Assembly (NCBI GenBank): GCA_028710135.1
Contig: JAQUSS010000003.1
Location: 29,366-62,135 of the forward strand
DNA from: Gemmiger sp.
GTDB lineage: Bacteria > Bacillota > Clostridia > Oscillospirales > Ruminococcaceae
Direction of reading: 5' to 3'
DNA: 32,770 nucleotides
Below the pieces are notes generated by a model that was not told where the DNA came from, did no database searches, and saw only the letters and a program-made list of their open reading frames with translations. Shown one piece after another: positions 29,453-32,770 of this stretch. The translations under genes were made by a program, and so were the position numbers. How positions within the stretch are numbered: the first letter of the stretch is position 1; every line of letters begins with the position of its first letter.

Positions 29453-31546
29453 TTACGGCTCCTGTTGGTTTTGCAGTTTTTTAAAGCAGGTTTCCTTGAT
29501 AAAGCTTGTGAACATACAGGCGTTGCCTATTTTCAGCAGGCTGCCGTTATGCACCGCAAAGCTTTGCAGGCGGCGGTTGGCATCGTAGCAAAAATAGGTG
29601 ATAAACGCATCGGTGGTGATGTTTTGGTAGGTGATTTTTGCGTTTCGGTGCATAACACGGCCATCGGCAAGCACATTTACCAAAAAGCGGTGGGTTTTAT
29701 TGGCGCGGCAAATTTCAATATCGTATACATTGTTGGCAAAAGAGGCTTTGATGGAGGGCGCGCCAGCGCTGCCCGAAACATCAATCAGGGTAAACAGCTT
29801 GGCTCTAAGCTGGTCGGTGGTGGTTTTGCATACGGCGCAATGCCCGGTAGGGCTGATCTCCTCGCCCTGCTCGTTTTCCGGCAGGGCCTGGCGGTAGGCG
29901 GTTTCAACCGAAACATCGCCATTTTTTGCAAACGGGAAGAGAATGTGCCCGTTTCCAACCGGGTTTTGGATGGTAATCTGTGTGCCGTTCAGCTGCATAC
30001 TTTCTTCGCTGGTATGAAAACGGCTTTCCAACACGCCATCGCGGTAGGTTTGCACGTCGTCAATCAAGAACACAAATTCATCCAGCATAAAAAAGCTGCG
30101 GTAAAAGCGCTGGTACAGCGGGGCATACGCGCCGGTGCAATCTGCCAATACATAGCGGTATTCCGGCTCGCACAGGCTTGCGGGGAACCCACCCGGGAAT
30201 TTTGTGCCCTCGTAGTTGGTTTTTGCCCATTCGCCTTCGCCATCCAAAAGCACAACGCTGTGGGCTTTCGGTTGGATGTAATAGCCCCGGTACAGGGGGT
30301 TGAGGTAGGAACATCTTCCTGAATCGGTAATGTATTTTACGCCGTGGTTGCACAGCTCAAACGTGCCGGAATCCAGGTGGTTATGGTTCCAGCTATCGCC
30401 GGTTTTTACAACCAGCACCATATCCTGCTTGGTGTGCCCCGTGCGCAGCACGGCCTGGCCGGATAGCCGGTAAAGGGCAAGCTGCGGCAGCCGAATCTCG
30501 GTGGGCATTTTTGCATCGGGGTAATGCGCAAGCTCAAACACCGTGGCCGGGCAGGGGCGAATTTGCTGCAAAATGCCCAGCAAATCCCCCCGCTTGTAGC
30601 GCTTGCAAAGGTAAATCAGCGCCGACATACAGGTGTTGCGCAGGCCGGAATCCCCCAGGTTGGCACCGGCCGGTGTGCCGTTTTCCCACACAATATTTTG
30701 CAAAATAAAATCGGGGAGCTTTTCAAGGTAGGCATCGGCTTGCAGGCGTGTGCCCATGCCCCGGCTCTCCAGCACGCACTGCAAAACGGAAAGATTCTCC
30801 AGCGCGTAGGAAAGATACCCCAAATACTCAAGGTAATCGCCATCCGGGCCAAAGTTGGGGCGTTTGTTCAAAAAGCAATTGCCCGCATACCCAAACCACG
30901 CGTTTAGCGCGTGGAGAACATTGCCCAGCTTTTCGTCATAGCCCTCTATCGCGGCGGGGTCTTGCAGCAGCAAAACAATGCCTGCCGCGGATACACAAAC
31001 GCTCCACCAGTTGTGGCCCATGGTGTCCAGGCAGTGCTCGTGCGATTCGGGGCTAACCCATTCCTCGTAGATGGGGCAAAAGCTTTTTTCGTACAAAAAT
31101 TTTCGGTAGGAATCTTTTTTCTCCTCGGAAAGCTCGTCCTGTAGCAGCTCATACACGCAGGAAAGGTACATACCGATGTCCGCCGTCCACAGGTCGGACT
31201 TCCAGCCGTCAAAATTCCCCTGCACACACCAGGAGTTTGCGCAGATAAACTCGAACATTTCGGTTTGGTAGGGCTGCAACGTGCCCCCCTTGCAAGCTTG
31301 CACAAAGCAGATTTGCAGCAGATTGAGCGCAGTGGTGCGCAGCATACTGCCATGGCGCATCACCGGGCCGGGGCGGTCGGTTTCACGCGTGCGCGCCTTC
31401 AGGCGCAACAGTGTGCTTTTGCGTTCCTGCCACCAGGCGGAATCCATGCCTTGCGCCTCTGCTTGCAGGGCTTCCATGGCGCCCTTTGCGGCGCTTGTTT
31501 CGTGCGTGTGGCAAATTTGGCGGATGCGTTCTTTTGTAAAAAACAT
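29453..31546 (-). CDS. heparinase II/III-family protein (polysaccharide lyase-like)
   Basis: A 697-residue protein. The N-terminal half is alpha-helical, as in the (alpha/alpha) toroid of heparinase II/III lyases, with HCLDTMGHNWWSVCVSAAG near 169-187. The C-terminal heparinase_II_III domain shows TGDSWNHNHLDSGTFELCNHGVKYITDSG and KAHSVVLLDGEGEW, including His residues used for catalysis or metal binding in the family. There is no signal peptide, so it probably cleaves imported uronic-acid-containing oligosaccharides in the cytoplasm. The true substrate is unknown. The start has AAGGGG 6 bases upstream and follows the GH38 gene by 20 bp. It is the middle gene of the operon. Confidence 0.85.
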   Translation of the reverse strand: MFFTKERIRQICHTHETSAAKGAMEALQAEAQGMDSAWWQERKSTLLRLKARTRETDRPGPVMRHGSMLRTTALNLLQICFVQACKGGTLQPYQTEMFEFICANSWCVQGNFDGWKSDLWTADIGMYLSCVYELLQDELSEEKKDSYRKFLYEKSFCPIYEEWVSPESHEHCLDTMGHNWWSVCVSAAGIVLLLQDPAAIEGYDEKLGNVLHALNAWFGYAGNCFLNKRPNFGPDGDYLEYLGYLSYALENLSVLQCVLESRGMGTRLQADAYLEKLPDFILQNIVWENGTPAGANLGDSGLRNTCMSALIYLCKRYKRGDLLGILQQIRPCPATVFELAHYPDAKMPTEIRLPQLALYRLSGQAVLRTGHTKQDMVLVVKTGDSWNHNHLDSGTFELCNHGVKYITDSGRCSYLNPLYRGYYIQPKAHSVVLLDGEGEWAKTNYEGTKFPGGFPASLCEPEYRYVLADCTGAYAPLYQRFYRSFFMLDEFVFLIDDVQTYRDGVLESRFHTSEESMQLNGTQITIQNPVGNGHILFPFAKNGDVSVETAYRQALPENEQGEEISPTGHCAVCKTTTDQLRAKLFTLIDVSGSAGAPSIKASFANNVYDIEICRANKTHRFLVNVLADGRVMHRNAKITYQNITTDAFITYFCYDANRRLQSFAVHNGSLLKIGNACMFTSFIKETCFKKLQNQQEP

Positions 31547-31566
31547 AATATCCCCTTTGCGCAGCC

Positions 31567-32770
31567 CTAAAACAGAACCTTCAGGGTTGCAATCTCAAAT
31601 GCTTTCAGCGTCAGCGCCACCGTGTTTTCCTCCGGTGCAAGCGCTACGGGGTTTTGCTCCAATAAATTGGTGCGGTAAACCTGCTTCACGGCCTTCGTAA
31701 AGTGTAGCAGGCTGTGGGTGGCAGTGCCCTCGCTCTCGTACACGCGCAGCACAAGGCCCGTGCCATCCTCGGCAATTTTTATGGTGTCGATGATGGCGTT
31801 GGGCCGGCTGGACATTACAAACGACGGCCGCGGCGCTGCGCCCGTAAGGGCAAGCAGCGGATAGTTCAGCTCGTAGGCCGGGCGGATAACATTCTCGAAG
31901 GAGAAGCCATCGTGCGTTACCAGCGAATAGGTGAACAGATGGGTGCCTTCATCGGCGGTGGGGTCCGGGTGGGTGCCGCTTTTCAGCAGGGTAAGGGCCA
32001 GCAGCGTGCCATCCACCGAAATGCCGTATTTGCAATCGTTTAAAAGCGCCGCGCCAAACCGCAGCTCGGACATATCGGTGTATTTGTGGTTAAGCACCTC
32101 AAACATGGCTTTTTCATAGCAGTTGTTTTTAAACGCGGCGCGCTCGGTGTAGCCAAACTGAATTTCGTGCCGCAGCTTTGCAGCGTTAATGTCCAAATCA
32201 AAGCCGGCCTTGAGCAGCTTGTGGGTTTCGTGCCAATCCACCTTGGTTTCAAAATCAATTTTGCGGCGGTTGGCGTATACCACAATATCCTGCGTGAGGG
32301 TCGATTTTTCGCTGAGGGCAAACACGCTGCGCAGGCGGAACTGCAACGCGCCATCCGCTGTTACCGTGCGGCGGATAAAGCCGCTGTCCAGCGGGTGCAG
32401 CGTTGCAACCACATCTGCGTCGATATCCCAGTTGTCCCATGCCTGGGGCACATCCTCCGACAAAATAAAGCTGTTTAGCGGCATTCCTGCCGAGCGGCGT
32501 AGCTCCCGCGCGGCGGTTTTTTCGTAAATGCTATCCAGCGCGCCGTTTTGGGCAAAGCGCAGCCGGTAATAGGGCGTTTCCAAGCAGGTGCCATCGTAGG
32601 AAAAGGGCGAAGGGGCCTTTTCGTCAGCGGCGTGCGGCGAGAGTGTTTGAACCGAAAAGGCATCGATGGCAAGGCCTTCCGCATAGCGGCAGCGTTCGCC
32701 GGCTATCGTTTCCACCGCCTGGCCGGTGCCATACGCCTCGGGGAGATAGCCGCAATCGCGGCGCCACCCG
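31567..32770 (-). CDS. GH38-type alpha-mannosidase, C-terminal part
   Basis: The frame is open to the right window edge, so the N-terminal catalytic part is missing. About 400 residues are seen. They match the C-terminal beta domains of GH38 alpha-mannosidases: LETPYYRLRFAQNGALDSIYEKTAARELR, then LNSFILSEDVPQAWDNWDIDADV, RRKIDFETKVDWHETHKLLKAGFDLDI and the IQFGYTER segment. A GTG at 32715 is in frame but lies inside the gene and is not the start. It is the first visible gene of a three-gene operon with the heparinase-type and DUF5054 genes. GH38 enzymes release alpha-linked mannose; strict specificity is not inferable here. Confidence 0.86.
   Translation of the reverse strand, partial: GWRRDCGYLPEAYGTGQAVETIAGERCRYAEGLAIDAFSVQTLSPHAADEKAPSPFSYDGTCLETPYYRLRFAQNGALDSIYEKTAARELRRSAGMPLNSFILSEDVPQAWDNWDIDADVVATLHPLDSGFIRRTVTADGALQFRLRSVFALSEKSTLTQDIVVYANRRKIDFETKVDWHETHKLLKAGFDLDINAAKLRHEIQFGYTERAAFKNNCYEKAMFEVLNHKYTDMSELRFGAALLNDCKYGISVDGTLLALTLLKSGTHPDPTADEGTHLFTYSLVTHDGFSFENVIRPAYELNYPLLALTGAAPRPSFVMSSRPNAIIDTIKIAEDGTGLVLRVYESEGTATHSLLHFTKAVKQVYRTNLLEQNPVALAPEENTVALTLKAFEIATLKVLF

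Noticed and set aside
1-32770. tRNA, rRNA, riboswitch classes, insertion sequences, phage genes
   Set aside because: No convincing sequence for any of these was seen on either strand.

Overview
The window looks like chromosome from a GC-rich, endospore-forming member of the Clostridia, most likely a gut Oscillospiraceae/Ruminococcaceae-type bacterium. The spore genes spoVAC-spoVAD-spoVAE and spoIIP, AGGAGG ribosome binding sites, TTGACA/TATAAT-type promoters, a GHKL/LytTR two-component pair and several sugar and glycan genes all point that way. The genus cannot be fixed from the sequence. No rRNA, tRNA, CRISPR array, insertion sequence or prophage was seen.

Layout. 1-752: 3' end of a lacZ-type beta-galactosidase and its terminator. 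856-2948 (minus): ECF sigma factor, membrane anti-sigma candidate and lipoprotein. 3106-6927: AraC regulator divergent from rhaB-rhaA (L-rhamnose use). 6939-11755 (minus): apparent operon of a YerC/TrpR-like repressor, a lipoprotein, galactose mutarotase, and a LytTR response regulator with its GHKL kinase. 11850-14685: papain-like (C39-type) protein divergent from an M19 dipeptidase and a class A beta-lactamase-fold serine hydrolase. 14891-17040 (minus): Lrp/AsnC regulator, zinc-ribbon membrane protein and family 2 glycosyltransferase. 17041-18200: gene-poor stretch with a candidate small RNA, a long palindromic element, and a twin-operator promoter between a small ORF and an XRE regulator. 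18560-20441 (minus): spoVA genes. 20482-22857: GNAT acetyltransferase divergent from prmA-rsmE. 23182-24871: rpsT divergent from spoIIP. 25042-27378: large GT-C-like membrane protein. 27532-32770 (minus): catabolic operon of a GH38-type alpha-mannosidase (partial), a heparinase II/III-type protein and a DUF5054 protein.

How the parts work together. The sugar modules (lacZ, rhaBA, galM, GH38/heparinase/DUF5054) suggest growth on plant or host glycans. The last operon lacks visible signal peptides, so it probably works on imported oligosaccharides in the cytoplasm. The spore genes serve dipicolinate uptake and engulfment. The clearest unexplained signals lie at 17200-18200: a near-consensus promoter followed by two intrinsic terminators and no ORF, a roughly 174-bp palindrome with 26-bp perfect terminal inverted repeats, and two near-identical 19-bp boxes that bracket a TTGACA-N17-TATTTT promoter.
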